From Acanthacorydalis orientalis (lineage: Eukaryota; Arthropoda; Insecta; Megaloptera; Corydalidae), in assembly GCA_034766995.1 (NCBI GenBank), contig CM068313.1, positions 32,563,496 through 32,627,495 of the forward strand: a stretch of DNA of 64,000 bases. The letters run 5' to 3'. Below are positions 1-15,849 of the stretch, one piece after another. The position numbers were made by a program, and so were the translations under genes. Every line of letters begins with the position of its first letter. The first letter of the stretch is position 1. Under the pieces are notes generated by a model, which did no database searches, had not been told where the DNA came from, and saw only the letters and a list, made by a program, of their open reading frames with translations.

Positions 1-1006
1 GTCACTTAAAACATTCTTAATTAAAACAAAAAAAAGAAATGTTAACTTTATAAATAAAAGAGTAATGACGTGCTCAAAGACTATATATTATCAATTAGAT
101 TTTAAAATGAAAATCTGGAGTAAACATTTAATCAAAATCAATATCTAGCTTTTAAAGTAATTAATTAGAATCACATAACATATACTTTTTAAAAATCTTA
201 CTATGAAAAATATGATACAAAAAAAATTTTTTTAGAACATTTATAAAATATTACGGAAATGGTATACTCCATAAATATAATATTTAATAAAGAAGACAGC
301 GAAACCCTTTAATAGGATATTGAATCAGAAACCATTTTCCATTAACTTAATCGATTGTCCGTTAAATTGATTACATTCTAATTAATTTAATTGGTCGCAA
401 GGACCACTATTTATCATTGTAAGAATTGGAAATAAATTCACACACTTGTTTATATATATATATAAATAATGATAAAAAATATATAATATTATAAACTATT
501 TCATATATAATTGTAAAATTATAAAAAGTATACAAAAATAACAAATGGAATCATTTAAAATCGATGTAATAATAATTTATTGATTATAAAATATAAATAA
601 TTGAATTTTCAAAGATAATTATATACTTTTTATGCAGTATTATTATATGAAATATTATTTGTAGCATAAATCTTAAACTGTTTATTTTAAATAAAAACGA
701 AATAATTCAAAAATATTATACAATTAAAATGTAATCCATTAAATTAATGCCGAATTAAAACTGATAAATATAAAAACATTTCTGAAGTGGAATTATTGGG
801 TCGCATTTTGATTATTTAAAAAAATATAAAGAAATAATTACAATATACTTTCATATTTCCACGTAGTCTAAAGATCTTTTATACAATACAATAATTAATT
901 TCTAGAAATAGAACCGAAAAGAAGAATAAGTTTCATTTATATTAACTGAAAAGTAATTCGGAATGAATTACAAACTTACACATGTCTATTTTTAATGTAC
1001 TGTACA

Positions 1007-1040
<34 letters not shown>

Positions 1041-1047
1041 CACACAC
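1007..1047. repeat. compound microsatellite (TG)n(TA)n(CA)n
   Basis: A TG run passes into a TA run and then into a CA run. The whole array is therefore an inverted repeat that could extrude as a hairpin. Confidence 0.95.
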
Positions 1048-1208
1048 GTTATTTAAAGTTTAGTTCTTGCTTTCATCAATAGACTAACATTCTGTAAAAT
1101 AAAAGTTTCATTCATGGATTATCAAATAAATATTCAAAAATTCATTATTTTTTAATACATTAATACTCATTCGTCTGAAATTTTCCATGATACTAAGAGC
1201 ACATGATT

Positions 1209-1210
<2 letters not shown>

Positions 1211-1246
<36 letters not shown>

Positions 1247-1267
1247 GAGTATATATATATATATACA
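1211..1267. repeat. (AT)n microsatellite
   Basis: AT dinucleotide array interrupted once by a short CGAG-containing spacer. A similar array lies at 1,816-1,849. Confidence 0.95.
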
Positions 1268-1813
1268 CTTGTACCTAAAAATCTGTAATACAATATTAAT
1301 CCTTATTGTATACTTATAATACCAAAAATATTAAAATTACTATTATAAACACATACCTTTGTTTCATTTCACGGGAATGATGCAATGTCACCGAAAAAAA
1401 ATAAACGCACTTCATTACAAGTCAATGTGTCACAAATATTAACCACTTTACATTGATGAATATTAGTATTTTAAGTTCAATACAAAAATTCCAGTCAATA
1501 TAACACACAGATTAAGTGCACTGACTGTGAATCAGAGAATAAATTCATTTATTTTTATTTTATAACACGTGGCATGAACTGTGATATGTAACACTTCGCA
1601 TGCACCGAATTACACAATAAAACTAATTGTACAAATGAAATACAAGGCATACATACCATATAAGTACTGTTATTTATTAGTTAGTTTGATCAAGTAGCAT
1701 ATGATATTTGTTTGTAAAACGTATGATATAATAAAAGAGACACGAATATTCGTTATCGTTGTTTCCTTAAAATATAAAAGAATATACTAAAGAAAAAGTC
1801 ATATTTTCAAGCC

Positions 1814-1855
<42 letters not shown>

Positions 1856-2100
1856 TGTATCAAAACGTTTTAATACAGAAAATAATATGCTATTATGTAT
1901 GAAATAATCTATACATAAACAGAATTTTTTTCTTAAAATCTTTCAATTCAAACAATATTTTGTAGCCAATTAACTTTATTAACAACAAAAAATATGGTTG
2001 AGAATTATAAATCATTTTATGATTAAAATCCAAAGTAAATATGACACTCTTAGTAATTAATTTTAATTATTTAAATATAATACCAGAGATAAAGACTTTG

Positions 2101-2108
2101 TATATATA

Positions 2109-2154
<46 letters not shown>

Positions 2155-2155
2155 T
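2101..2155. repeat. (TA)n(GA)n microsatellite
   Basis: TA array followed directly by a GA array of about 12 units. Confidence 0.95.
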
Positions 2156-2574
2156 AAAATAATCTCTATACTATAATTAATTATAATAACAAAAATAATT
2201 TTAAAAAGCTCTTGTCTCATTATAATTTTATCGGAATAATATCATCGTCTAACTGAAAGTCGAAACAATATGAAAATAAATTGTTTGTATGAAAACTGGA
2301 AGGTACATGAATTATTTCCACTCCAGATAATGTAAAATGGAATAAATAAAACACCCAAGTAAACTCACTTCATATAAAAAGTATGATAAATGAGACTAGT
2401 TACGGACGAGAATAGAAAGAACACATTTTCAAATTAAGCGAATATGTCTTTCAGGCTATTGTGTTTACATCAACATCCTGTGTATTTTATTTTCCAAGTT
2501 GACATGATGACAGTCGACCTTGTATTATTATGGTCGCAGACAGGACGAGCAGCCTAAAGGTTTCGTTTACATAT

Positions 2575-2578
<4 letters not shown>

Positions 2579-2626
<48 letters not shown>
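2579..2626. repeat. (AT)n microsatellite
   Basis: Uninterrupted AT array of over 20 units. Confidence 0.95.
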
Positions 2627-2633
<7 letters not shown>

Positions 2634-4416
2634 ATATTCTTGTTGATAATGCACGACTTTATTCTATTGAAAATACATAGTCGACGTATGGAGAATAAAA
2701 AAATACACAACACACATATACAGAAACATGGAGTTTATATCTAATATACAATGATATTTCATTGTGGGGAAATGAAAAACTTCAGAATATATTTAAAATC
2801 CATTTACTTGAGGTTCTTCCGAACGGATTACAAATCACAAATTTAATCTTAGATATAGATTGTACCTGTCTGTTTGTCTAAAGTAGCGATAAAAATGTAC
2901 AATGCATTTAACATTTGGCCATTTTTCACTTACAGTATACAGATTACCGATTTACAGAAGTTACAGCCTGGTTAAAATTAAAATTCTATTATAATATCAA
3001 AAATAAATGTCACAAAAAAAAAACAACTTTTCAAAATACACACATTTTTTCTGATATTTGTTTGTATTATATTTATTCATAAATTCTTTAAGATAAACGT
3101 GCAAATTTGTTAATATTGATATTAAAAATTAGTTCTTAGAGATTTTCAATCTAGCTTAATACATAAGTACTGTAATAATTGATTATTAATGATTACTTAA
3201 ATAATTATTAAAAATGACTGATTATATGTTACTCAAGTATACAATTGAAACTTTTTGATTATTTATTTTTTTAACTTAAATATTCATTTATAAAAAGGTA
3301 TTGTTTAAATCAGAAAATATACAAGTCTACACATTTAAAAACAGTGATAGTAGACTTAGAGGAGTTAGTTTAAAATTGATTTTACTTTTGTATTTTAAAA
3401 TATATTTCAAATAAGAACAACACAGTAAATAAGATCTGTTTTTAGAGTATTATTTCAAATCCGATTAAATTTTATATCCTAACGTAGAATTTATTTCAGT
3501 AAATTTAGTATATATACTTCACTATCATACAAGCTACTTTCCGACAGGATGAAAAAATTGGAAACTCACTGGACCAAATGTATATCTCTCAATGTAGACT
3601 TGTTGAGAAATGAAATCGTTTTTTTTTCCGAAAAACGATATTTAACTTGTATTTTACCATATTTATCAAACGACCCTCGTATATACAAATTACAAATGTA
3701 AAAACAGATTTTATATAAATCACAAGTTTCACTCAAAGGAATCAAAGATAAACAAGATATAATTATCAACATATTAACTAAGCTGTTAATCTTATTTTAC
3801 AAGACTATTCGTACCAAAAGGTTGATTTTAATCCAAAATGACATTTTAAGAGGGATCGATTAATGACATGTTTATATAATATGTTCTCTGAACTTCCCAC
3901 GCGTTCAGTGAAAAAATTAACACCTCCTGAAAGTTTCTACAACTTACATCGATAAAAATGGTAAATATTTATATAGCTACCATCCTATTTGATAATACAG
4001 TGATTGAAAATAAAAATAATTCTTTTTTTTTAATAGAACAAGAATAAATAAGACGATAATAATAAATAAGAAACTGCAAGTACAAGAATTATCAAAGCAT
4101 ATATAAAGAAGTGTTTGTCATAATACAATATTTGAAGTACATTTTTTTAAAAAAGCAAAAGACTGACGTAGTGTTATGAAAAACCAAATGAACAATATTT
4201 TGTTTTCGATGCAATCCTTTGTATCCCTAGGGATCTATTTTTATAATTTACTTTTAGAACGGTCAAAAAGTCTTCTTCCATTTCATGTATTTCATTACTA
4301 TTTAAATTCATTTTTGCTTAAAATTATTCTTCGGTGGTCATTTATTTCATTTTTTTTCTTTTAAATCAAATTCTTATAAGTATTTACTTGTAAACATCAA
4401 TATACGTGTTATATTA

Positions 4417-4422
<6 letters not shown>

Positions 4423-4482
<60 letters not shown>

Positions 4483-4598
4483 TATATTAAGTGTAAAATT
4501 TATTTTTTATGTTTTAAAAGGATTTGTTTTAATAATTAATACTTATTTTTATAAATTATCAATAAATAAAATTTCTATTGTGTTTCAACTTACTATTC

Positions 4599-4661
<63 letters not shown>
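4423..4661. repeat. two (AT)n arrays, the first with a (GT)n tail
   Basis: An AT array at 4,423-4,464 continues as GT to about 4,482. A second long AT array lies at 4,609-4,661. Open frames across them are artefacts. Confidence 0.95.
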
Positions 4662-4665
<4 letters not shown>

Positions 4666-7600
4666 AAATGACCATGTCGCCACATTAGATAATAAATATA
4701 TAACATTATCTAGTTAATCAATCAAATGTCAGTTTTCAGGATCTTTGATCTATTATTTCATTCAATATGTCGATAGAAATGTTCAGAAATGTACATGAAT
4801 AATTTTGCAACTAGTATATTTACATATCAATTTAATTGATGCGTTTCAATAAACATAAAGATACCTCGTGTCTGATATTATATTCTGACTTGTTTTAATT
4901 TCCGTTCCTATCAATTAGCATATAGCTGATTGAAATTCACTTGAACATATCATAAATTATGTGTATATATTCATTCGATTTACAGGCATTTATGAAAAGT
5001 TTTTACCTCAAACAAAACCATATATGCTGCTATGAATATTCAAAATATCATTATTTTCAACTTATAAATACTGTTATTAGAAGTAAGTTACAGAAAATTC
5101 CAGTCTTCAAATATTTTCAAAAATAAATGTGAAACCATAATTCGATTTTCATTTTTCGATTAAAGTACTGTTTACTGGTATTTTTTATAAAAATTATGTA
5201 TGTCATCTTTTCTAAACAATCTTCTTCTCGTTTCTAGAATATAATACTATTAATATTTTTTGTTTCGGTAACAAGAACAATAAAATATATTCAGATTAAA
5301 AAATAAAAAAGGAATTTAATATTAAACAAAGTACACTATAAGATCAACTATTTATATTTTTCATAAGTTTAAATATGATTTGTTAATTTTTTTTACACCT
5401 TACCGTAATTTATGTGATGAGTTCTAAATCAATGTTTCGAAAAAACGATTTTAAGACTGAATGATCGTTTTTCCATTTTATTTTTTTTTCTGGATATAAT
5501 TGAATAATATTTACGACCTTTTTATATTTAACACATTTTTTTTAAATTAAAAAAAAATAAATATTTTTTATGTTCTTATTTTTCTAGGACCACGAATTGA
5601 ATTACTTTGATAAATTTGTTATTGTTTTATTTAAAGCGACTTTTTTAATATTTTTGTCGAAAAATTAATTAATGTCTAAAGATATTTATTAGAAAATAAT
5701 ATTAGGCAAAATGATATTAATGTTCAGACGATTACAACTATCGGACAAAAAATAAAATGTTACAGTATTACAATTTATATATTGTGTATTTAAACTCTCT
5801 GCGAATCTAATTTAAAGAAAACTTAATTTATTATCTTATTTCTTAATTTATATACGAAAACTACGAGTCTGCTGTACAAATCGTTCTTGTATAGAAACGT
5901 AGACATATTGCAAGACATTTGTTAGTCTTGTGTATCCCAGTATTTTTCTTTTGCCATTATAAGTACTCACGTTTCACAGACGCATTTATTCGATCTATGT
6001 CACTTTTCATTAATAAAAAGCAGTCACGAATTTTACGATTCTTGATTTAATAAATGGTTTCCACGCTAATGAAATGAACAGCTATGAATCTCATTTTATG
6101 TACCAGCTGTATTAGAAAAATGCAATTAATAACGCAATGACTTACTTTACTATATTTTTAATTATAAATACTATTATATATAATACATGCTATTTATTTT
6201 AAATTTAAGAATATTTAATTTCATAAAAAATATATTTATTCTATAACTCTTCCTATATAATTTCTATTCGCATTTAACATCAAATCAATTACATATGTTT
6301 GTTCTTAGGTGATTATATTTCATGAATAAATGAAATGATTCTATCGTGAATTTTTTTTAATCTAAATTTTACAAATATACCTAGTTTTAATTTTTTAAAA
6401 TAGTTATTTCGAATATGTAAACGGGAGTAGTACTAAAAAAAATAATTAATTTAGTGCTCTTTTGTTGAAAATAATATATTCTGTTCTAAGTGAAATAATT
6501 ATTAAACTATTTATTATGTAAAATAGTTTGTGTATGATTGATACATACTTTATTACTTATAAATATTTAGAATCGTTTTGATCATTTTAAAAGTAAACAT
6601 GTACACGCTATTAATGATTTTTATAAGAAGACATTTCATTTGCCAAAGTATAAAAGAACAAGTATTTGAATTATATCAGAATGTATTTTCAATTTAATTA
6701 TTTGTTAACAAAATTATTCTTTTTTCATAGTTATACATCGGTTAATCATTGAGAATATTCTTATAATATTGTATTTTTTTATATTTGTGTGTATTTATCA
6801 TGACTGTTATCAAAAGTAAAAGCTATTTAATTTTCCAGAGTTAATTCTTTCAGATAATACATGAAAATTTTATAAAATTTCAGCACATATTCATTTACAA
6901 ATAATTTTGTAAATTTACGTTCATGCGTAATTCGAATCAAAATATTCATATATAATTCAAAAATCGATATATCAATATTTATATGCTTAGTTTCCACATA
7001 CTGATTATGAAGAAGTATAAAATGAAACGTTCCTAAAAGCACATCAATTTCAGAATAACTTCTGACACCTTTAATGTAATTTAACATAAATAATAGGATT
7101 ATTGGTGGACTTGTCTATTGGTATCGCGATTAGTGACATGCTTTTAATAAAGCGCATGTTTACATAGCCAGATTATTATCAAAATTTAAATGTATTGTTT
7201 AATAGAAGTCCGAGATTAGATTTAATGCTATCTGACATATTCCTAAACTAATAGTTTTAATGATGTTTTAACAAAATATTTATTTGATCATTGATTCATC
7301 GTTATTAATTTTTGAATAGACTTTTATTAACTTGTTTGCATTTAAATTAATTTTGTTCATTGTAAAATATCCGTTTGTTTGCAATTAATATCTGATTTAT
7401 TTTTTGATATCAACTTTTCATACAGACGCTATATGACACTATATATTTTTGATGGCATCATTAACTCTCAATACATTCAATTCATAGTATTTATAGAGTC
7501 AAAAATTATAAAGGTTTCATTTATAACCTATTTTTTGATATTAATATTTTCAGATTATCTCCAGTTAAAGAACGTTCTTACAAGGATTTATTTCAAAATG

Positions 7601-7787
7601 TTATTTTTATTAAAGCATTAAATACTTGCTGTTCTTAATTGCTTACAAAATTATTTCAGAACAAATCAAATAATTATGTTTTTTAATTTAAAAAATAAAC
7701 TGAATATATAATGAGTATATTTTTAAAAGAATAATTGTAGAGAAAATATTAAAATATGTATGTTGATATATGTTTAAATTAAAATGA

Positions 7788-7825
<38 letters not shown>

Positions 7826-8159
7826 AATATAAATTATCTTTTTAATACATACTGATAAAAAATGCGCTGTATAATATAATATTTATATTCGTGTAGTTTC
7901 CTTTTAAAATTACCATTTGTTCAAAAATTATAAAAAAAATTTTAATATTAAAAGAGCATAGTAAAAAAAACTAACTTAAACATATACAATACTAAATTAT
8001 AAATTATTATTTAGAACTTGCTGTATTATCACTTTCAAATTTCCACCAAATCCGTTTAACATTTTTTAGGAAATGTCTGATAATAAATTTATGATTAGAA
8101 TTTTAAAAATTAATTTATCATTATTATGATTAAATTTGATAAAAATTTAATCAAATTAT

Positions 8160-8160
<1 letters not shown>

Positions 8161-8222
<62 letters not shown>
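8161..8222. repeat. (CA)n(TA)n microsatellite
   Basis: Short CA run followed by a long TA array. Confidence 0.95.
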
Positions 8223-8223
<1 letters not shown>

Positions 8224-9000
8224 GTTGTATATTTATTTGCAAATTTATATCTATATTTTACTTCCTATAAATATTACAAATTAACTATTCATTTTTTTTA
8301 AATGTGTATATATATGTGTATATATATAAACAATATTGCAGAATACATAATTTTTAATGGTCTGAAAATAATAGAAAAATTTTTGTTTACAAATACAAAA
8401 ATTAATTTATCATAAATATGGTTATAATTGATAAAATAATATTAGGAATTTATAACTAAAACTCTTAGATAAACTGTTCAGTACTTAATGCACGTCTTAA
8501 TGTAAATAATGTTTCAAAACAGTAAACTTCTTTAATATAAATTATATAATATTTAAAATAAATTTTCGTCTAAATATATAAAATAAAGGAACTATTTATC
8601 ACTTTTCGAATGTTGATATCACTAAATTTTTATACCTCTCGAAAAATAATATTTTCGCTCGAACCTTAAATATTATTCGCCAACCGTTCATTACAATTTA
8701 TTGATTTTACTGAATGCTGTTTATGTCTGTATTTGCATCAGAGATATTTTCTTAAAAGATGCGATTTAAAACCCCTACCTAAGTTTGTAATATAAAATGT
8801 TTCGGAAAATCTACACAGCTTCGTATCTGATTGTACTTAATGACTTCTACATTTGATGATAACCAATGAATAAAAAAACAGTGCGTACCTAACAATGTGC
8901 TAATGATTTGTGCGAAGAACACAGAAAAAAATTAGTTACTTTTGTACTTTTCGGTCAAATTTAAAAGAATAAAATGTACAATACATTTTATATAAATAAA

Positions 9001-9128
<128 letters not shown>

Positions 9129-9741
9129 CTAGACATGATACTTCCAAAATCCTTTCACATGATAATACTGTTAATTCAACAATATTCTTATTGTCAGACT
9201 CCTATTGTTTATAGGCGAAGGTTTCCTGCATTGCAGAATAATTAAATATTCTTCGTGATTCTCATAATTTTTACATTTCTTTTTGATTTTAGTTTTCTAT
9301 TATAATATTTTTATTTTCGTATATATATATATATGCAAATATTTAAAATAATTATAATTATTTTATTATTATCAAATATTTTATTTGTACTTAAAAGTAC
9401 TATTATATATAAAATATGTAATAAATCAACTAACATTGGCAGACTAAAATTTAGTCTAACTTTTTGTTGTAATATAAACTTTTTTAACTTTTATAATTTT
9501 TACAGTACTTTACCGTAGGCTTTCTTTAAATAATACATCATAATATGTCATTTCACATAATCTCCATGAGTATATATAACCTAAATGTTATCCTTTATGT
9601 ATGATATTTTAAAACCACTAAGTAAAGAAATTGAGCAGAATGACAAATGATTAATTACAAAATGTTAATATTTAACACTCATTTAATTTTATTATAAAGT
9701 TTTTTACAAAACTATTCACAAATATTCAAAATTAAGTTATA

Positions 9742-9781
<40 letters not shown>

Positions 9782-10610
9782 CAATGCATCATATTTCATT
9801 TTATATTAATTTGAAAATTCAATTTATACACATAATTTTCAAAATTATTGAAAACTATTTAAAATATAATATAATAAAATTTATTTTCATACAAAAGATT
9901 TATTTTTAGTAATTTTAATTGTTTTATTTGAATTTTTAATAACCAAAATTACTTTAAAAAATTTATTTTATCATAATTAAATTTAATTTAAATAAAATGT
10001 CTTATTGTAATATACATAATTGAAATCAATTATACTGTGTCTATACATGAAAATATAACTAAAATGTTACTTATTTTAACTGTCTATAGTAGAATTATTT
10101 CAAACATGATAACTTTCTGATATTTAACTTTTTTTATTGCTTGCATTTCGACAATCGATATTATGTAGAAGTTAAATTCTTCTACTATAAGTAACATCGA
10201 GAAATAGGAACATAAAAGCCTTTAGTTTCATGTCATTCAGACACGCTGGATTAAAGGCATGAAATGGCTGGTATTATGTCCTTAGTTACTATGCTCTGTG
10301 GTTTTACACTGTAGCTTTCATTTAAGATCTACTGACTAGAAAGCTTCACCTGCAGAACGTTTCGTAAATTTGCTCATGTATAACGTTTCTATGTAATATT
10401 TAGTTGATATATCAACTTTCTTCTTGTTGTAAATAGAACAATGCAATGAACAATACTTTTCTTATTATGTATCAAAATAGAATTTATTATTTAATGTTTT
10501 AGCTATTAATGACAGATAATATTTAAATTTGTAATTTTATTTAAAACCCTTAACAAGAAATAATAATTTCAGAATATATACACATATTTACTTGTTTTCT
10601 TCTCTTTTTC

Positions 10611-10615
10611 TCTCT

Positions 10616-10656
<41 letters not shown>

Positions 10657-11480
10657 TATTCCTTATAATATGTTCCGTAAATTTGTATAAAAATTCAGGG
10701 ATGAAAATTGATTCAAATTAAAAATGTATCTCTAATACTTGATAAAAACGATATCCATATATTTATTTTAAATGGTGGATTTTTTAAGTTTTATAATTTT
10801 ACTAAAAAAGCATGATATTTTATTTAAAAAAAAATGCAAAGCGTTAAATAAGATTACAGTAAAACTAAAAATTTTCCTCACTTCTCAAATGGTAACAGTT
10901 AATTCGATAGACTAATTATTTCAATTAGAGTTTGCATCCTAGAATCTGCATACAAATTTACGGGACATTTCGTTAAAGCATCCTAAATACAGCTTTTCTC
11001 TATTACTTTAGAAATATATTTAACCTAATCTGTAAAAACACACGTTCATAAAATAAAGTATATGTGTATATATATATATATATATAAACATATTTAACTT
11101 AATATTACCATAAAACTTTATTATTACTTTTATATTAAAAATTACATACAGCTACAATTAATAAACGAAGAAACGTAATTTTTCTTCAGTGTTATATTTA
11201 AGATTTATTACCTAAAATATAAAATATATGTGAATTTTTTATTAAATTTCTTTTACTGAAACTTTCTTGTTATCAACATTAAGAAAGAGATTGTGGTTGG
11301 AGGCGAAATGCATTATAACATTTTTTTTCTGTGTTTTGTGTATTTAATGAATTATCTTTTTGACTACAATTTTATTTTTTTCGTATATTCTCTAAAGAAT
11401 CGTATTCACGATTCCTTGTTTCCAAGCAATATTTTTATGATTATTTAAATGTGTTTTTCTCTTCCTTTCTCTCTCTCTCC

Positions 11481-11533
<53 letters not shown>

Positions 11534-11859
11534 ATTGTTGCCAATATTGCATATTAATTAATTTTTTTCAATGATTTGATCTTTATATACACTTATAGAT
11601 TACCGTGTCTAAAATATGTTAATCCTTAACCATTATAACCTTAGTAGTCACATTCATATTCAGAACACCAAAACATTTAATTTTGGTACTTAAATTCAAA
11701 TCTCATTTCTAACTGAACCCGAATCATTTGATTTCATAAGGTAAACCTCTAGTGAGGAAATTCCTGTTTTGTCTTTGTGAATTCCCTTATTTCACTCAAT
11801 ATATTTTTTAATTATAATATTTATTTATACTCCTACAAACACAGACATACACACACTTA

Positions 11860-11919
<60 letters not shown>

Positions 11920-12263
11920 ACTTTACCATATTATTTTTTATACAATTTTTTCACATGTCTTATAATACTTTTATTTTATAATTTGATAAATAAATATAAA
12001 ATAATTTCATATTTTTAAATACGTATGCTCTCACGTTCATCAAGAATTCTTCAAAACTAATTGTTATTTTCTTAATTATTTGTAATCCCCAACAGTTGTT
12101 CTATTTTTTACATTTAATTAAAAAAATATTACACTCTATTATTGAAACATATAAATAGATAGTTGCCTACTATATTTTGAATAATATTTAGAATTGCTGG
12201 GATAACAACGAAAATTAATGTAATTTTTTCTCCATCATAATAGAAATGAAAATTCAATATCTT

Positions 12264-12301
<38 letters not shown>
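10611..12301. repeat. cluster of (CT)n(AT)n microsatellites
   Basis: Three arrays of the same compound type, CT units running into AT units, lie at about 10,611-10,654, 11,461-11,528 and 12,262-12,301. Plain AT arrays at about 11,058-11,085 and 11,864-11,915 lie between them. The shared structure fits seeding by the tail of a dispersed repeat, but no common flanking sequence was seen. Confidence 0.85.
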
Positions 12302-13365
12302 CATCGGAAAAGATAATGAATACCCTAACATAAGATAGATAAATGAAATAATAAAGTTATAGCTTCGTTTGAAAATAAAATATCTTAAAGATGTTCAAAA
12401 AAAAATAATTAACTACAAGTAGTATAAAAATTGTATTGTTAACAAACAAATAAAAAAATATTATTTACCCTTCTGAAAACATCATCAAATTTGAACACTA
12501 TTTTAATTATAGACACATATATTATGAGAAAGAAAATCACCCCGTTCTCTAATTACATTTTATAAAGTGAAATATTATCTTTTTTTGGATTTTATCTTTT
12601 TAAAACCCTACTACTGTTATCGAGCTCGACTCTATTTACAATATAGTTAAAAGTAGCCAGCATACATTTAACGAAAGATGATCAAAAATGTCGTATGTCT
12701 ATCTTCATATATGTTTGTCCTTTTTTAACTAGTAAGCAATAAGAATTTATAAGATTTATGTCTCGTACAGACACACTCATTTATAAACAACTATATGTAT
12801 AGAGAAATAAAATTAAAGAAAAGAATTCTATGCAAAATAAATTAATATAACTCTAGTTTAAACAAAAAAAATGATAATATTTATTAACATTTTTTAATAC
12901 AAATAATATATAATATATTATTTTTCAAATAATATATATATATATATATACATTATAAGTTTCTTACACTTGGAACAACCATCTATAACAGCAAATCAAA
13001 GACAATACATTCTGAAAATATCACATATAAGTGAGTAAATGTTGTGTCGAAAATAAAAAAGAGAAGTCGAAAATAAATTTCTATCGATATGTTAGTCTCA
13101 GCTATACGCTCACGCATTTTCCAAGAAAGAAAATCGTCACTGGAACTCATATTTTATATAGAACGTCGAACACTCATAAAATCAATATGTCAATTTACTA
13201 ATTGGTATATTTTCCGTGTGATTTTAGACCTACTAGCTAGTCTCTAACTTTTAATGAAATTGGAAGAATCAAGTTTGATTTATTATCGTTAGATGTATAA
13301 TAAATCAATTATACTATGTCGCAAAAATTTGTCAATTATTCACATACTGCTATTTATATTCCATC

Positions 13366-13368
<3 letters not shown>

Positions 13369-13410
<42 letters not shown>
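13369..13410. repeat. (AT)n microsatellite
   Basis: Uninterrupted AT array. Confidence 0.95.
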
Positions 13411-13413
<3 letters not shown>

Positions 13414-13907
13414 TACATAACTAATGATCTTCGTTCTTCTTTACTAAATATACCAGAAAATCGTTTACTACATTACTGCAACAAAGAAGTGCTGAAGTAA
13501 ACGAAATATGACGCAATTTCAGCGTTTATAAATATCAAGTTTTTTTGATAATGTAGAAAGGTCTACATTTTTTAATTAACTTTCCGTAAATGATAATGAA
13601 ATTAATTTAAAATAATCTCATATTTCTTATCTGCGCTAAAAATAATAATGGACTTGAAAATATATTTCCACAGACTAGCTACGAAACACGTTGCTTCATT
13701 ATTCCACTAATTTCGAAATATTTCGCTTATTTAAATTCACCATCGCGTATCATTTATTTATCCATTTTTTATATAAATGTGTTTATTATTTGCTGCACAG
13801 TCGCTCGACTCACATTTATTTCAATCGAATTTAATCACATTTATACATTTTATATTTATAGTCATTCGCATATTTCAAACAAGCTATATTTCAAATTTAC
13901 ACAACAG

Positions 13908-13908
<1 letters not shown>

Positions 13909-13973
<65 letters not shown>

Positions 13974-13977
13974 GTAT
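13909..13977. repeat. (CA)n(TA)n(TGTA)n microsatellite
   Basis: CA run, then TA run, then four TGTA units; another compound array with inverted-repeat character. Confidence 0.95.
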
Positions 13978-15677
13978 TCAAATATATTACGAAAATACCA
14001 AACAAACAAAACAAGTACCATTGATATTCGTAGATCCATTTTAGGTATTTGATTTCAATATCAATTAATAATAAATGATTCTAAATTTATATCGTACTGT
14101 ATAAGTTAAACATATCACTAGAATATGTAATTCAAATCGTAGATAGTTTTAAAGTAAAAACCGACAATAAGCATTTTAAATGACTGTTATATATATTTAT
14201 CAATTTCTTGTATTTTTCAAGATTTTATAACTTACAATATTATGAATAGCAACAAATAATTATGCCAAATTTGTTGACAGATTTATAAAATACACTATAT
14301 TAGTGAAATTCCAAACATCATTTTCTAACAATTATTCTTTGAAAAGTTCTAAGATGATAAGGAATAAATTAAGCAATAGTATAATAGTAGAACTTAAACA
14401 ATAGTACAACAACTAGTAATAATTTAAAAAAAACGTCTTGTGATAATATGAACCATGATCTAGTTTCGACAACTATATTTTAAACAATACATTAAAAATA
14501 AACATTTTTTTTATTAAATTAATTTACATTACTAGGAATGTTAAAATATGTTACCATCTTAATTCAATTAAATTATTTCAAACTGTTCACTAAAAAACAA
14601 ACAAATTTCATAAAGATATATATATATATATATATATCAGTGAAAATGTTATACAGATAGTCGTTAATGATTTTAATTGTTTTAGTTTCGAACACTAAAT
14701 TTAATTTATTCTCTTTATATATAATATAATATGTCAAAAATATTTTTTTTAAATAATAAATAAATATTTTGTCTGCTAAATCTTTAAAGTACATAACGAA
14801 CGTTTATTTTTTGTACATTTCATAAGTATTACACTTACTGTTTATATACTCGTATTTTGAATAAATGTTTGCAACACATATATATTTTTTAAATACAATA
14901 AGCACTTATTTATATCTATTTTTAAACTATCAAATTATTTTTAATATCCGTTAACATTTCGATAGATAACTTAATTTTTATTATAAAATATAAAAAATTT
15001 AGTTAAAACATGCAGAAAGTAACCAAAAAATAACTTTAATTTTATTTATAAGCACATTAAAATACAACTTAAATTCTATACAATCAATTGTATTTAATTT
15101 TTGCATTTGATTTGACGATATTTATTTCCAAATTTCCAAATTCATATAAAAGTGACAAAACAATCAATAAATAATACAATACAAATAATGAAATAGTCTC
15201 TACAAATTTAAAGTAAATCAATAAGTCGAGTCTATGTCTCGAAGCATAAAATAATAGAATCTTTATATTCAAATCAATCACAAAATGACTGTAACTTTTA
15301 TTTTTTTAAATAGAATCACAGAATGTAGAAAAGATAGAATAATATATCAAAATAATATATAGAAATAAGATAGAATAATATATCAAATAATATTTGGAGT
15401 CAACAGTATTATTCATATGTTTTGATAGAAAAAATCATTATATTTGATTTGAATTTATACAGTGACATCTAGAGACTGAATGTATTGTTCTAGTTTTTCC
15501 AACTTTAATTCTTATTAACTTAGTTATTTTGAAAGTGGACTCAAATAAATCCTCATCTTCATCATTTAAAGCTCAGTATGAGCTTTGGTGGTTCAAAGAA
15601 GCTTGTTCCAGTCTACATTTCTATATTTTTTATTTGTCAGTTAATAAGCCTTTAAGAAAATATGTTATCATTTTCTG

Positions 15678-15679
<2 letters not shown>

Positions 15680-15738
<59 letters not shown>
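15680..15738. repeat. (AT)n microsatellite
   Basis: About 29 AT units, just upstream of the GC-rich island at 15.85 kb. Confidence 0.95.
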
Positions 15739-15743
<5 letters not shown>

Positions 15744-15849
15744 TGGAATAAAGTTTTGACTGTTAGTTGTGATATAACGTGCATTGTTAGAACAATCCGG
15801 TATGTTTAACGTAAGATTATAATGAGAGACATTCCATTACAAATTGCGT

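Noticed and set aside
6827..7621. 86- and 80-codon frames in AT-rich DNA
   Set aside because: Composition is Ile/Tyr/Phe/Lys/Asn typical of random AT-rich sequence; no splice or family support.
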